From Chloroflexota bacterium (GTDB lineage Bacteria; Chloroflexota; Limnocylindria; Limnocylindrales; CSP1-4): a stretch of 17,285 nt of DNA. Numbering within the stretch: position 1 is the stretch's first letter; each line of letters begins with the position of its first letter. The stretch covers positions 1 to 17,285 of the forward strand of contig JACQEH010000116.1 of NCBI GenBank assembly GCA_016200675.1, read 5' to 3'. Positions 6,794 to 14,105 of the stretch are shown here, piece by piece. The notes below the pieces were generated by a model. That model made no database searches and had not been told where the DNA came from. It saw only the letters and a list, made by a program, of their open reading frames with translations. The position numbers and the translations under genes were made by a program.

Positions 6794-7615
6794 GTGAGGG
6801 ACACGGAGGCAGCCGGCCGGGCACCGTCGATCCGCGTCGAGTTCCCGGCGGAGGGGCCGGCCGGGCCGGTCGACGGCGTGGCCCTCGTGTTCCTCGATCG
6901 GCCAAAGGTCCTCAACGCGCTCGACTTCGTCATGATCGCCGAGCTGACCGACGCCCTCGAGGCCCTCGACGGCGATCCCGCCTGCCGGGTGATCGTCCTG
7001 ACCGGGGCCGGGGAGCGGGCCTTTGCGGCCGGTGCCGACATCAACGAGCTGGCGGTCCAGACCCCGACCACCCTCCTCGCCGACGATCACTTCCATCGCT
7101 GGGAGCGCCTCAAGCGGATCCGGAAGCCGCTCATTGCCGCGGTCCGCGGCTTCGCCCTGGGCGGCGGCTGCGAGCTGGCGATGACGTGCGACCTCATCGT
7201 CGCCGGCGACGACGCCCAGTTCGGCCAGCCTGAGATCCGGCTCGGTGTCATGCCCGGCGCCGGCGGCACGCAGCGCCTGACCCGGGCGATCGGCAAGGCG
7301 AGGGCGATGGAGCTGGTCCTCACCGGGGCGACGATCGATGCCCGAGAAGCCGAGGCCCGGGGCCTCGTCACGCGGGTCGTGCCGGCCGCCGAGACCGTGG
7401 CTGCGGCGCTCGAGCTGGCCGCCACCGTGGCCGGGATGCCGCCGCTCGCCGTCATCGCCGCGAAGGACGCCGTCAACCGGGCCGAGGAGCTCGGCCTCGA
7501 GGACGGCCTGGCCTTCGAGCGCCGGTCGTTCTACCTCCTGTTCGGCAGCCACGACCAGCGCGAGGGCATGGCCGCCTTCGTCGAGAAGCGTCGCCCGAGC
7601 TGGACGGGGAGCTGA
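6794..7615 (+). CDS. paaF: Enoyl-CoA hydratase, PaaF-like
   Basis: A 273-residue crotonase-fold protein. Oxyanion-hole segments are AFAAGADI (76-83) and GFALGGGCEL (119-128). Both catalytic glutamates of a true hydratase are present, Glu127 in GGGCE and Glu147 in QPEIRLG, followed by GVMPGAGGTQRL. This marks syn-addition of water to a 2-enoyl-CoA, as needed for 2,3-dehydroadipyl-CoA in PAA catabolism. Assignment to PaaF rather than a general short-chain hydratase rests on co-occurrence with paaG, paaABCD, paaH and paaJ. The first ~13 residues are variable, but GGAGGA 5 nt before the GTG supports the start. The gene follows EthD after 49 nt and precedes the DUF1444-like gene by 7 nt. Confidence 0.85.
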   Translation: MRDTEAAGRAPSIRVEFPAEGPAGPVDGVALVFLDRPKVLNALDFVMIAELTDALEALDGDPACRVIVLTGAGERAFAAGADINELAVQTPTTLLADDHFHRWERLKRIRKPLIAAVRGFALGGGCELAMTCDLIVAGDDAQFGQPEIRLGVMPGAGGTQRLTRAIGKARAMELVLTGATIDAREAEARGLVTRVVPAAETVAAALELAATVAGMPPLAVIAAKDAVNRAEELGLEDGLAFERRSFYLLFGSHDQREGMAAFVEKRRPSWTGS

Positions 7616-7622
7616 GGCGCCG

Positions 7623-8375
7623 ATGAGCTGGGATCGCGAACTCGGGGACGAGCCCGCGCCGGCCTGGCGCGACCACGCTCCCGATCCATTGGCGCCGATC
7701 GACCCGGGCGCGCCCGTGAGCGGGCACCATCCGCCGGAGCGCGGTCGCCCGTCGCCCGCCGAGGCGCCCGAGCAGGACTGGCACGCGGCGTCGAGGATCC
7801 TCATGCCGATCCTGCGGCCGGTCGGTTCGAGCGGAACCCGCCTGTCCGAGATCGACCCTGCCGCGCTGGCGTCCGAGGGTCTCAAGACCCACGCCACGCC
7901 GCTCGCCGACGACGGGCCCGCGGGCCTGGTGATCGGCTATGTCCTCCGCACGGCGTCGTTCGACGTCCTCGTCAATGCCGACCACCTCCTCGCCTGGGGA
8001 ACGACGCCCGACGCGGTCCGGGCCACGGCGATGGCGAACCTCGCGGAGTGGTCGGCCGGGGCGCCCTGGACGGACGAGGCGTCCGGTCATCGGCGCCTCC
8101 TGTCGTCGGCGACCGGGGATGGCAGCGACGCCGCCCGGATCCTCCTGCCGGAGGTCCGCGCCCGCTTCGCCGCTGAGCTGGGCGTCGGCGCCAGGGTCCT
8201 CCTCGGCATCCCCGAGCGCGACCTGCTCGTGGGCGGGGCGCTCTTCGCCGGCGACGAGGAATTCGCGGCCCTCTTCGCGGGCTTCGTCCGCGACCATGCC
8301 GACGGCGCGGACCAGCCCGTCGATCGGCGCGTCCACGAGATCGTCGGCGGCGAGCTCGTCCTGTTCGAGGCGTGA
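7623..8375 (+). CDS. DUF1444-like conserved hypothetical protein
   Basis: A 250-residue soluble protein. The first ~55 residues are proline-rich and low in structure. The rest resembles the DUF1444 (YtpQ) group: RILMPILRP, then VIGYVLRTASFDVLVNADHLLAWG with the conserved D..V....L..WG phrase, ATAMANLAEWS, a GDGSDAARILLPEVR segment, IPERDLLVGG and a C-terminal EFAALFAGFVRDH...PVDRRVHEIV. The function of that group is unknown. It lies between two CoA-pathway crotonases with gaps of 7 and 10 nt, so it is co-transcribed with them, which may be accidental. The family call is by pattern and moderately sure; the CDS itself is firm. Confidence 0.7.
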   Translation: MSWDRELGDEPAPAWRDHAPDPLAPIDPGAPVSGHHPPERGRPSPAEAPEQDWHAASRILMPILRPVGSSGTRLSEIDPAALASEGLKTHATPLADDGPAGLVIGYVLRTASFDVLVNADHLLAWGTTPDAVRATAMANLAEWSAGAPWTDEASGHRRLLSSATGDGSDAARILLPEVRARFAAELGVGARVLLGIPERDLLVGGALFAGDEEFAALFAGFVRDHADGADQPVDRRVHEIVGGELVLFEA

Positions 8376-8385
8376 CGCCGCGGCC

Positions 8386-9204
8386 ATGAGCGGGGTCGTC
8401 GGAGGCGCTTCGAACGCCGACCCAGCCGCCGAGGTCCTGCTCGCCGTCGACGGGGCCGTCGCGACCATCACCCTCAACCGGCCGGCGGCCCTCAACGCCC
8501 TGACGATCCCGATGAAGGAGCGTCTCCTCGTGGCGATCGAGGCGGCCGCGGCGATGCCGTCCGTGGGGGCCATCGTGCTCACGGGTGCGGGCCGGGCCTT
8601 CTGCGTCGGCCAGGACCTCCGGGAGCGCCTCGAGCCCGGCGCGTCGCCGCTGGACGAGGAGCTCGCCCGCCGCTACAACCCGATCGTGCGGGCGCTCCGC
8701 CAGGCGCCCCAACCGGTGATCGCGGCGATCAACGGCGTCGCGGCCGGGGCCGGGGCATCGCTGGCCTTCGCCTGCGATCTCCGGATCGCCGCCGAGGGCG
8801 CCTCGTTCGTGCTGGCCTTCGCGGCCATCGGCCTGGTCCCCGACAGTGGCGCGACCTGGATGCTGCCGCGGCTCGTGGGGCGAGCCCGGGCCGCGGAGCT
8901 GGCCCTCCTCGGGGACCCGCTGACGGCCGCGGATGCGCAGCGACTGGGCCTCGTCTCGCTCGTCGTCCCGGCCGAGGACCTGGCCGCCGCCGCCGCCGCC
9001 ATGGCCGCCCGCGTCGCCGATCGTTCGTTCGGGGCGACCGCCGCGACGAAGCGGCTCCTGGACGCGGCGTTCGACGTGGACCTCGAGGCCACCCTCGCCG
9101 GCGAGGCGGCGGCCCAGGCGGCCGCGGGCGCCCACCCGGATCATGCCGAGGGCATCGCGGCGTTCATGGAAAAGCGACCTCCGCGATTCAGCCGGAAGCG
9201 ATGA
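8386..9204 (+). CDS. paaG: PaaG-like 1,2-epoxyphenylacetyl-CoA isomerase
   Basis: A 272-residue crotonase-fold enzyme. PaaG converts ring-1,2-epoxyphenylacetyl-CoA to the seven-membered oxepin-CoA and also shifts a double bond later in the pathway. PaaG traits are the phrase AFCVGQDLRERL (71-82), VIAAINGVAAGAGASLAFACDLRIA (111-135), and FVLAFAAIGLVPDSGATWMLPR (141-162) with the catalytic Asp153 in the PDxG context instead of the hydratase glutamate; the glutamate of the first crotonase (position of Glu127) is also replaced by a small residue. The C-terminus EGIAAFMEKRPPRF is standard. Start is ATG 8386, ten bases after the previous stop, with a weak Shine-Dalgarno. Its stop overlaps the next gene (ATGA). 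Confidence 0.88.
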   Translation: MSGVVGGASNADPAAEVLLAVDGAVATITLNRPAALNALTIPMKERLLVAIEAAAAMPSVGAIVLTGAGRAFCVGQDLRERLEPGASPLDEELARRYNPIVRALRQAPQPVIAAINGVAAGAGASLAFACDLRIAAEGASFVLAFAAIGLVPDSGATWMLPRLVGRARAAELALLGDPLTAADAQRLGLVSLVVPAEDLAAAAAAMAARVADRSFGATAATKRLLDAAFDVDLEATLAGEAAAQAAAGAHPDHAEGIAAFMEKRPPRFSRKR

Positions 9205-10463
9205 CCGCGGCGCTCGAGGCACGGTGGCGGCGGGCCCTGCCCGTGGCGATGGTGGGTCTCGGGGTGCTCGGGACGGTGTTCACGATCCAGCTGCTGGCCG
9301 AGCTCGCAGCCCCGCCGGGCCCGGACGGCCACCACGACCTGCTGGCCTTCTGGGCGGCCGGCCGGCTGATCCTCGAAGGGCGGCCCGGCGACCTCTATGA
9401 CGCGGCCGCCCTGACCGCGATCCAGCGCACGGTCATCCCGGTCCCGATCGGCATGAACGGCTACATGCCGTTCATCAATCCGCCCGTGGCGGCCGTCGCC
9501 TTCGCGCCCCTGAGCGCCCTGCCCGAGGTGGTGGCCCGGGTGGCCTGGGCCGGCCTCAATGTCGTCCTCGCCGCCGTGGCGGGCGCCTGGATCTCGCGCG
9601 ACCTGCCGCCACGGGAGCGCGTGCTGGGCGTCTTCCTGGTCGCCACAAGCTACCCGATGATCCACGCCCTGGCCGAGGGCCAGTGGTCGATCCTCCTGCT
9701 GGTGGCCGGCCTCGCCGCCCTGGCCGCGGCCCGCCGTGGTGCGTGGGCGACGGCCGGCATGGCCCTCGCCGCCTTTGGGTTGAAGCCACAGTTCGTCGTC
9801 CTCCCGCTGCTGTTCCTCGCCCTCGGGCGGCGCTGGCGGGCGGTCGGGGCGGCCATGCTCAGCGGCGCGATCGTCTTGGCGGTCGCGCTTCCGGCCACAG
9901 GCCTGGCCGCAAACCTGGCGTACCTTGGCTATCTCGTCGACGTGGTCACGAGTCACTTCTCCGGCGCCGGGACCGGGGCGGCGGCCATCTGGCAGGGCGA
10001 CCTCTCGACGACCGAGGGCCTCAACGGGCTCCTCGTCGGCTGGTTCGGCCAGGGTTCCACGGGACTCGTGAACGTCCTCTGGGCGGTTTCCGTGGTCGTC
10101 GTCCTCTCGGCCGTGGGCCTCGCCATGCGGGCGGCCCGGCCGACCCTCGCCACGTCGACCGGCCGGACGCTCCTCGAGGGGGGGATCGCGACGGTCTTGC
10201 TCGTGAACCCGAACCAGTTCGTCCAGGACTGCGTGCTCCTCTTCCTCGCCCTCGACGTCCTCGGGCCGCTGCCGGACCGTCAACGCCTCCCGGCGATCGT
10301 CATGACGGTGGCGGTCGCCGATCTCACGGCCCTCGACCTTCGCCTGCCGTGGCTGCACCTCTTCACTGTCGTGCTCGTCGTCGCCGTCGGCTGGGCGATC
10401 CGGCTGGCCCGGTCGGGAGGGTCGCGCTCCCTGCCGGGAGCGATGGAAGCCGCCGGCACCTGA
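9201..10463 (+). CDS. GT87-type (DUF2029) polytopic membrane protein, putative glycosyltransferase
   Basis: A 420-residue integral membrane protein with about nine or ten hydrophobic segments. The extracytoplasmic loop after TM1 reads DLLAFWAAGRLILEGRPGDLYD (about 46-67), then YMPFINPPVAAVAFAPLSALP, the GT87 arrangement of an FW.AG....G...LY motif followed by a Y.PF..PP motif. GT87 enzymes use polyprenyl-phosphate sugars to glycosylate cell-envelope polymers. FGLKPQFVVLPLLFLALGRRWRA and NPNQFVQDCVLLFLALD are further family-like segments. The ATG overlaps the paaG stop, so it is translationally coupled to a catabolic gene, which is unexpected. Substrate is unknown. Confidence 0.75.
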   Translation: MTAALEARWRRALPVAMVGLGVLGTVFTIQLLAELAAPPGPDGHHDLLAFWAAGRLILEGRPGDLYDAAALTAIQRTVIPVPIGMNGYMPFINPPVAAVAFAPLSALPEVVARVAWAGLNVVLAAVAGAWISRDLPPRERVLGVFLVATSYPMIHALAEGQWSILLLVAGLAALAAARRGAWATAGMALAAFGLKPQFVVLPLLFLALGRRWRAVGAAMLSGAIVLAVALPATGLAANLAYLGYLVDVVTSHFSGAGTGAAAIWQGDLSTTEGLNGLLVGWFGQGSTGLVNVLWAVSVVVVLSAVGLAMRAARPTLATSTGRTLLEGGIATVLLVNPNQFVQDCVLLFLALDVLGPLPDRQRLPAIVMTVAVADLTALDLRLPWLHLFTVVLVVAVGWAIRLARSGGSRSLPGAMEAAGT

Positions 10464-10501
10464 GCGCCGGCGCCAGCAGGGTTGCGGGGCAGCGGGGCCG
10501 C

Positions 10502-10585
10502 CGGGTCGCCGGGTCGCCGCGCCGACGCGCCGACGCGCAGCGGGACCGCCGACGAGCAGCGGGACCGCCGCGCCGCCGGGTCGAC
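10502..10585. repeat. Low-complexity GC repeat block before tetR
   Basis: The gap between the GT87 gene and tetR holds nested short repeats: tandem ccgggtcg near 10501-10516, tandem cgccgacg near 10519-10536, and a 15-bp direct repeat gcagcgggaccgccg at 10537-10551 and 10556-10570. No gene is seen in it. It separates the two transcription units and could fold strongly in RNA. Confidence 0.6.
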
Positions 10586-10605
10586 CGGCCGCCCGCTCGC
10601 GATCC

Positions 10606-10653
10606 TTGACACGGCTCGTCGTTGGTTGGTACCGTCCCCCTAACGATCGTTCG
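10606..10653 (+). promoter_or_regulatory. tetR-paaABCD promoter with PaaR-type operator
   Basis: A perfect TTGACA (10606-10611) is followed after 18 bp by TACCGT (10630-10635, TAnnnT). Immediately downstream, over the expected start site, is ctaacgatcgttcg (10640-10653), which contains the palindrome AACGATCGTT. It fits CNAACGNNCGTTNG, which I recall as the Thermus thermophilus PaaR binding consensus. A second right half-site CGTTCG overlaps at 10652-10657. This placement fits autorepression relieved by phenylacetyl-CoA. Confidence 0.7.
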
Positions 10654-10684
10654 TTCGGCCCAAACGCAGGAGCGTCCGCGTCCC

Positions 10685-11287
10685 ATGGTCGAGCCGTCCC
10701 GCCGCCGCGCCATCGAGGACGTCGCCTCCGAGCTCTTCCGCGCGCATGGCTATGCCGCCACGAGCGTCCGCGACATCGCCAGGGCCCTCGACATCCAGGG
10801 GCCCAGCCTGTACGCCCACGTCACGTCCAAGGAGGACGTCCTGTGGGCCATCGTCGAGCGTGCGGCGGCGCGCTTCGAAGCCGCCGCGGATGCCGCGATC
10901 GCCGTTAACGGCGACAGCCGGCTCGGGGCGCCCGATCCCGGCGTCGCGCTGGCCGCGCTTGTCCGGGCCCACGTCCGGGTGATCACCGACGACGTCGGCG
11001 CCGCGGCCGTCTTCGTCCACGAATGGCGGGCGCTCGGCGACGTCCGCCGGCAGGCCATCCTCGCCCGTCGCGACGCCTACGAGGGCCGCTTCCGGGACCT
11101 GATCCGGGAGGGCATGGCGGGCGGCCAGTTCGAGATGACCGACGTCGCCCTTGCCTCGGCCACCATCCTCGGGGCCCTCAACGGCCTCGCCGCCTGGTAC
11201 GACCCGACCGGCCGGCTGGCGCCGGACCGCATCGCCGACCAGATGGCCGACCTCGTCCTCCGCATGCTGCAGGGAGCGTCCAGATGA
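10685..11287 (+). CDS. paaR: TetR-family repressor, PaaR-type
   Basis: A 200-residue TetR regulator. The N-terminal HTH domain is typical: RRRAIEDVASELFRAHGYAATSVRDIARALDIQGPSLYAHVTSKEDVLWAIVE (in order over about 6-58), with helix-turn-helix at about 26-45. The ligand domain includes VFVHEWRALG and a C-terminal dimerisation helix (LNGLAAWYDPTGRLAPDRIADQMADLVLRML). Start is ATG 10685 (AGGAG 12 nt upstream); the frame is open back to 10622, but that would place the operator inside the gene. The stop overlaps paaA (ATGA). Position and the operator suggest it represses the paa operon and responds to phenylacetyl-CoA; that ligand is inference from the Thermus regulator. Confidence 0.85.
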   Translation: MVEPSRRRAIEDVASELFRAHGYAATSVRDIARALDIQGPSLYAHVTSKEDVLWAIVERAAARFEAAADAAIAVNGDSRLGAPDPGVALAALVRAHVRVITDDVGAAAVFVHEWRALGDVRRQAILARRDAYEGRFRDLIREGMAGGQFEMTDVALASATILGALNGLAAWYDPTGRLAPDRIADQMADLVLRMLQGASR

Positions 11288-12282
11288 CCGACCCGCTCGC
11301 CCTCGATCCGATCCTGCCCGCGCGGGAGCGCTCCGAGCGGAGCGCCCGGCCCTGGAATGAGGAGCTGCCCCACGACGAGCGCTATCAGCTCTTCGAGGCC
11401 CACGTCCTCGGCGGCGGGAAGATCGAGCCGAACGACTGGATGCCGGACGAGTACCGGACCGCCGTCCTGCGCTTCGTCGAGATGCACGCCAACAGCGAGC
11501 TGATGGGCGTCCTTCCCGAGCGGGAGTGGATCATGCGGGCGCCGACCCTCCGTCGGAAGCTGGCCCTGACCTCGAAGGTCCAGGACGAGGTCGGCCACGC
11601 CCAGCTCCTCTACCGCGTGGCCGAGGACCTCGGCAAGCCGCGCGAGGCCATGTTCGACGACCTCCTGGCGGGGAAGACCAAGTTCCACAATGTCTTCCAC
11701 TACCCGACGCGGACGTGGGCCGACATCGGGATCATCGCCTGGCTCGTGGACGCGGCGGCGATCGTGGCCCAGCAGGCCCTCCGCGACTCCTCCTACGGGC
11801 CGTACGCCCGGACGATGCAGAAGATCTGCTGGGAGGAGTCGGTCCACATCATGCACGGGCGCGATGTCGTGCTGACGCTCGCGAACGGGACGCCGAGCCA
11901 GCGGGCGATGGTCCAGGAGGCGCTCGACCGCTGGTGGGGCCCGCTCATGCAGATGCACGGTCCGCGGAGCGACCGGACGAAGGATCGCGACCTCCACTGG
12001 CGGATCAAGGCCAAGACCTCGGAGGAGCTGCGCCAGGAGTTCCTGACGATCTACGTCCCGCGCATCCTCGAGATGGGCCTGACCATTCCTGATCCGGAGC
12101 TGCGCTTCGATGCCGAAGCGGGGGAGTGGCGCTACGCCGATCCCGACTGGGCCGAGCTGCGGGCCGTGGTCACGAACCACGGCCCGAAATCGGAGGAGCG
12201 CCTCGAGTTCCGGCGCCTGAACCGGGCGGCGACGGCCTGGGTACGCGAGGCGATCCTCGCGGCGCCGGAGGCCGCGGCATGA
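11284..12282 (+). CDS. paaA: Phenylacetyl-CoA 1,2-epoxidase catalytic subunit
   Basis: A 332-residue diiron oxygenase subunit that inserts one oxygen of O2 across C1-C2 of the phenylacetyl-CoA ring. The ferritin-like four-helix ligands can be read: Glu72 (ANSELMG), Glu102-x-x-His105 (DEVGHAQ) and Glu185-x-x-His188 (EESVHIMHG). The surrounding sequence, including FHYPTRTWADIGIIAWLVDAAA and RDLHWRIKAKT, is characteristic of PaaA, and the length is normal. It starts at ATG 11284 overlapping the tetR stop and ends overlapping the paaB ATG. PaaA works in a heteromeric complex with PaaC and PaaB. The usual electron donor PaaE is not in the window. Confidence 0.95.
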   Translation: MTDPLALDPILPARERSERSARPWNEELPHDERYQLFEAHVLGGGKIEPNDWMPDEYRTAVLRFVEMHANSELMGVLPEREWIMRAPTLRRKLALTSKVQDEVGHAQLLYRVAEDLGKPREAMFDDLLAGKTKFHNVFHYPTRTWADIGIIAWLVDAAAIVAQQALRDSSYGPYARTMQKICWEESVHIMHGRDVVLTLANGTPSQRAMVQEALDRWWGPLMQMHGPRSDRTKDRDLHWRIKAKTSEELRQEFLTIYVPRILEMGLTIPDPELRFDAEAGEWRYADPDWAELRAVVTNHGPKSEERLEFRRLNRAATAWVREAILAAPEAAA

Positions 12283-12746
12283 CCGGCGATCCGGGCGGAA
12301 CGGCCGACCCGACGGCCGACCAGACGGCGCGGATGCTCGACGAGGGTGACCCGAACACCGCCGACATCGACCGTCAACTAAACCCCGAGCCTGCCAGGCT
12401 CGAGCCGTGGGAGGTCTTCCGCCAGGAGAAGGACGGCGACCCCATGCGCCACGGCGGCAACATCCTGGCGCCGGACCCCGAGCTGGCCCTCCACTACGCC
12501 CGCGAGATGTTCTCGCGACGTGGCGAGTCGATACGTCTGTGGGTGGTCCGGCGGGCGGACATCCACGTCCTCGAGGACCTCGACCTCCTCCAGCCGCCGC
12601 TCGATCGCTCCTTCAAGAAGCCCGGCGGCTACGTGATGCGCGACAAGCTGGCCACAGCGCGGAGCCGGGCCGGCACCTCGAAGCCGGGTGCCCGCGCGGG
12701 CTCCCACAACACCACGGGCCGTCGCGGCGGGAGCACTGGGTCGTGA
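12279..12746 (+). CDS. paaB: Phenylacetyl-CoA epoxidase subunit PaaB, N-terminally extended
   Basis: A 155-residue protein whose core (about 42-120) is PaaB: EPWEVFRQEKDGDPMRHGGN, then APDPELALHYAREMFSRRGESIRLWVVRRADI. PaaB is a small non-catalytic subunit that bridges PaaAC units and probably helps dock the reductase. Most relatives are about 95 residues; here there are about 40 extra acidic residues at the N-terminus and a basic, Gly/Ser-rich C-terminal tail after YVMRDKLATARSR. The ATGA overlap with paaA supports ATG 12279. An internal ATG at 12333 is an alternative, still leaving an extension. Its stop overlaps paaC (GTGA). Confidence 0.88.
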   Translation: MTGDPGGTADPTADQTARMLDEGDPNTADIDRQLNPEPARLEPWEVFRQEKDGDPMRHGGNILAPDPELALHYAREMFSRRGESIRLWVVRRADIHVLEDLDLLQPPLDRSFKKPGGYVMRDKLATARSRAGTSKPGARAGSHNTTGRRGGSTGS

Positions 12747-13522
12747 CCACCCGTGCCCTCGACGCCTCGACGCAAGCGGCCCTGGCCGACTTCCTGCTGT
12801 CGATGGCCGACGACGAGTTCGTCATCGGCTACTCGGACTCCGAGTGGACGGGAATCGCCCCGATTCTCGAGGAGGACGTGGCCATCAGCTCGATAGCCCA
12901 GGATGAGCTGGGCCACGCCCGAGCCCTCTACGAGCTGCTGGCCGGGCTCCTCGACGATGGGCGCGACGCCGACGCGATCGCCTACGACCGCGAGCCGGAG
13001 GCCTACCGGCACGCCCCGCTCCTCGACCACGGGCGCGGCGACTGGGCGGACACGATGGCCCGCCGCTTCCTGTACGACACCGCCGACACGGCTCGCCTCG
13101 GCGCGATCGGGGGGGGCTGGCCGCCGCTCGCCGAGCTCGTCGCCAAGATCCGGCGGGAGGAGCGCTACCACGTCATGCACGTCACGCTGTGGGCCGAACG
13201 GCTGGCCCGGGCCGGCGGTGACGCCCGCGCGCGGTTCGTGGCCGCGCTCGAGGCACTCGCGCCCGACGCGCCGTCGGTCCTCGCGGCGCCGGAGGGCGAA
13301 GCCGCGCTCCTCGAGGCCGGCATCCTCGTCCGTCCGATGGCGGCGACCGTCGACGAGTGGCGAGCCGACGTGGCGCGGATCCTTGGGCCGCTCGGGATCT
13401 CGCTCGCGCTGGGGTCTGGAGCTGCCCCGCGCCCAACGCGGACGACGGCATCCGCCGACTTCCGCTGGCTGTGGGGCGAGTTCACCTCGGTCCGCCGGTC
13501 CGAGGTCGGCGCGACGTGGTGA
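12743..13522 (+). CDS. paaC: Phenylacetyl-CoA epoxidase structural subunit PaaC
   Basis: A 259-residue ferritin-fold protein that pairs with PaaA in the epoxidase core and is considered structural. Visible features are ADDEFVIGYSDSEWTGIAPILEED (about 22-45), AQDELGHARALYELL (about 52-66) and EERYHVMHVTLWAERL, retaining two ExxH-like motifs; the long loop with YDREPEAYRHAPLLDHGRGDWADTM is typical of PaaC. Start is GTG 12743, overlapping the paaB stop, with CGGGAG about 10 nt upstream. The last ~25 residues (after SADFRWLWGEFTSV) form a short tail. It is followed directly by paaD with a TGATG junction. Confidence 0.93.
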   Translation: MTTRALDASTQAALADFLLSMADDEFVIGYSDSEWTGIAPILEEDVAISSIAQDELGHARALYELLAGLLDDGRDADAIAYDREPEAYRHAPLLDHGRGDWADTMARRFLYDTADTARLGAIGGGWPPLAELVAKIRREERYHVMHVTLWAERLARAGGDARARFVAALEALAPDAPSVLAAPEGEAALLEAGILVRPMAATVDEWRADVARILGPLGISLALGSGAAPRPTRTTASADFRWLWGEFTSVRRSEVGATW

Positions 13523-13989
13523 TGCCGGGGCCACTCCGGGTTGCGGACCCCGACGCGATCCGCGCCGTGCTCCGCGGCGTCGCGGACCCCGAGATCCCGA
13601 CGGTGTCCATCGTCGATCTCGGGATGGTCGAGGACATCACGGTGACCGAGGCGGGGATCGCGGTCGAGCTGCTGCCGACCTTCGTCGGCTGCCCGGCCCA
13701 GCAGGTCATCCGCGGGTCGGTGATCGCGGCCCTGGCGCCGTTCGGCCGGCCCGTCTCGGCCGAGTTCACGTTCCGGGTGCCGTGGACCTCCGACCGGATC
13801 ACGGTCCAGGGCCGCGAACGCCTCGCCGCCACCGGATTCGCACCGCCCGCCGAGCCGGCCGACGTCCGCTGCCCCTACTGCGGGTCGGAGCGGTTGGCCA
13901 TGGACAGCGCTTTCGGACCGACCCAGTGCCGATCGCTCTTCTACTGCCGGGACTGCCGCCAGCCGTTCGAGGCGTTCAAGCCCGTCTGA
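13522..13989 (+). CDS. paaD: PaaD, MIP18-family protein with zinc-ribbon tail
   Basis: A 155-residue protein required in other bacteria for an active epoxidase, probably through metal or Fe-S maturation. The N-terminal MIP18/DUF59 domain has VADPEIPTVSIVDLGMVEDI (20-39) and the conserved TFVGCPAQQVI (53-63) with Cys57. The C-terminal module has Cys117, Cys120, Cys142 and Cys145 (CPYC...CRDC), with an additional Cys136, a zinc-ribbon arrangement found in PaaD but absent from short SufT-like relatives. ATG 13522 overlaps the paaC stop by one base; GTG codons at 13516 and 13519 are alternatives. It ends the tetR-paaABCD run; in E. coli the next gene would be paaE. Confidence 0.93.
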   Translation: MPGPLRVADPDAIRAVLRGVADPEIPTVSIVDLGMVEDITVTEAGIAVELLPTFVGCPAQQVIRGSVIAALAPFGRPVSAEFTFRVPWTSDRITVQGRERLAATGFAPPAEPADVRCPYCGSERLAMDSAFGPTQCRSLFYCRDCRQPFEAFKPV

Positions 13990-14047
13990 GTCGCCCGGGC
14001 ATGCGCGGCGGGCCACGCCGGGCTGTGGGGCCTGGCCATGCCGAGCG

Positions 14048-14105
14048 TATCGTTGGGGCCATGCCGCGTGCGTCGACAGAACCTTGGATCGCGCCCCGGT
14101 CGTGA
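14048..14105 (+). other. Possible leaderless leader peptide ahead of paaH
   Basis: In the 112-nt gap after paaD, TATCGT (14048-14053, TAnnnT) is followed after seven bases by ATG 14061. This opens a 14-codon frame, MPRASTEPWIAPRS, whose TGA overlaps the paaH GTG (GTGA at 14102-14105). It could couple translation of a leaderless short peptide to paaH. The -35 region is poor, and the short frame may be chance. The stretch cgtatcgttgg also carries a CGTTnG half-site like that of the paaR operator, but with wrong spacing to its partner. Confidence 0.3.

Noticed and set aside
5321..7897. An 858-codon open frame on the minus strand opposite the flavin reductase, hydrolase, EthD and paaF genes
   Set aside because: It is antisense to four genes with clear families, has Arg/Gly/Pro/Asp-rich composition without any domain, and is an expected by-product of high GC.
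10502..10585. CRISPR-like repeats before tetR
   Set aside because: Units are 8-15 bp, irregular and directly abutting, without spacers of constant length. They are simple GC repeats.
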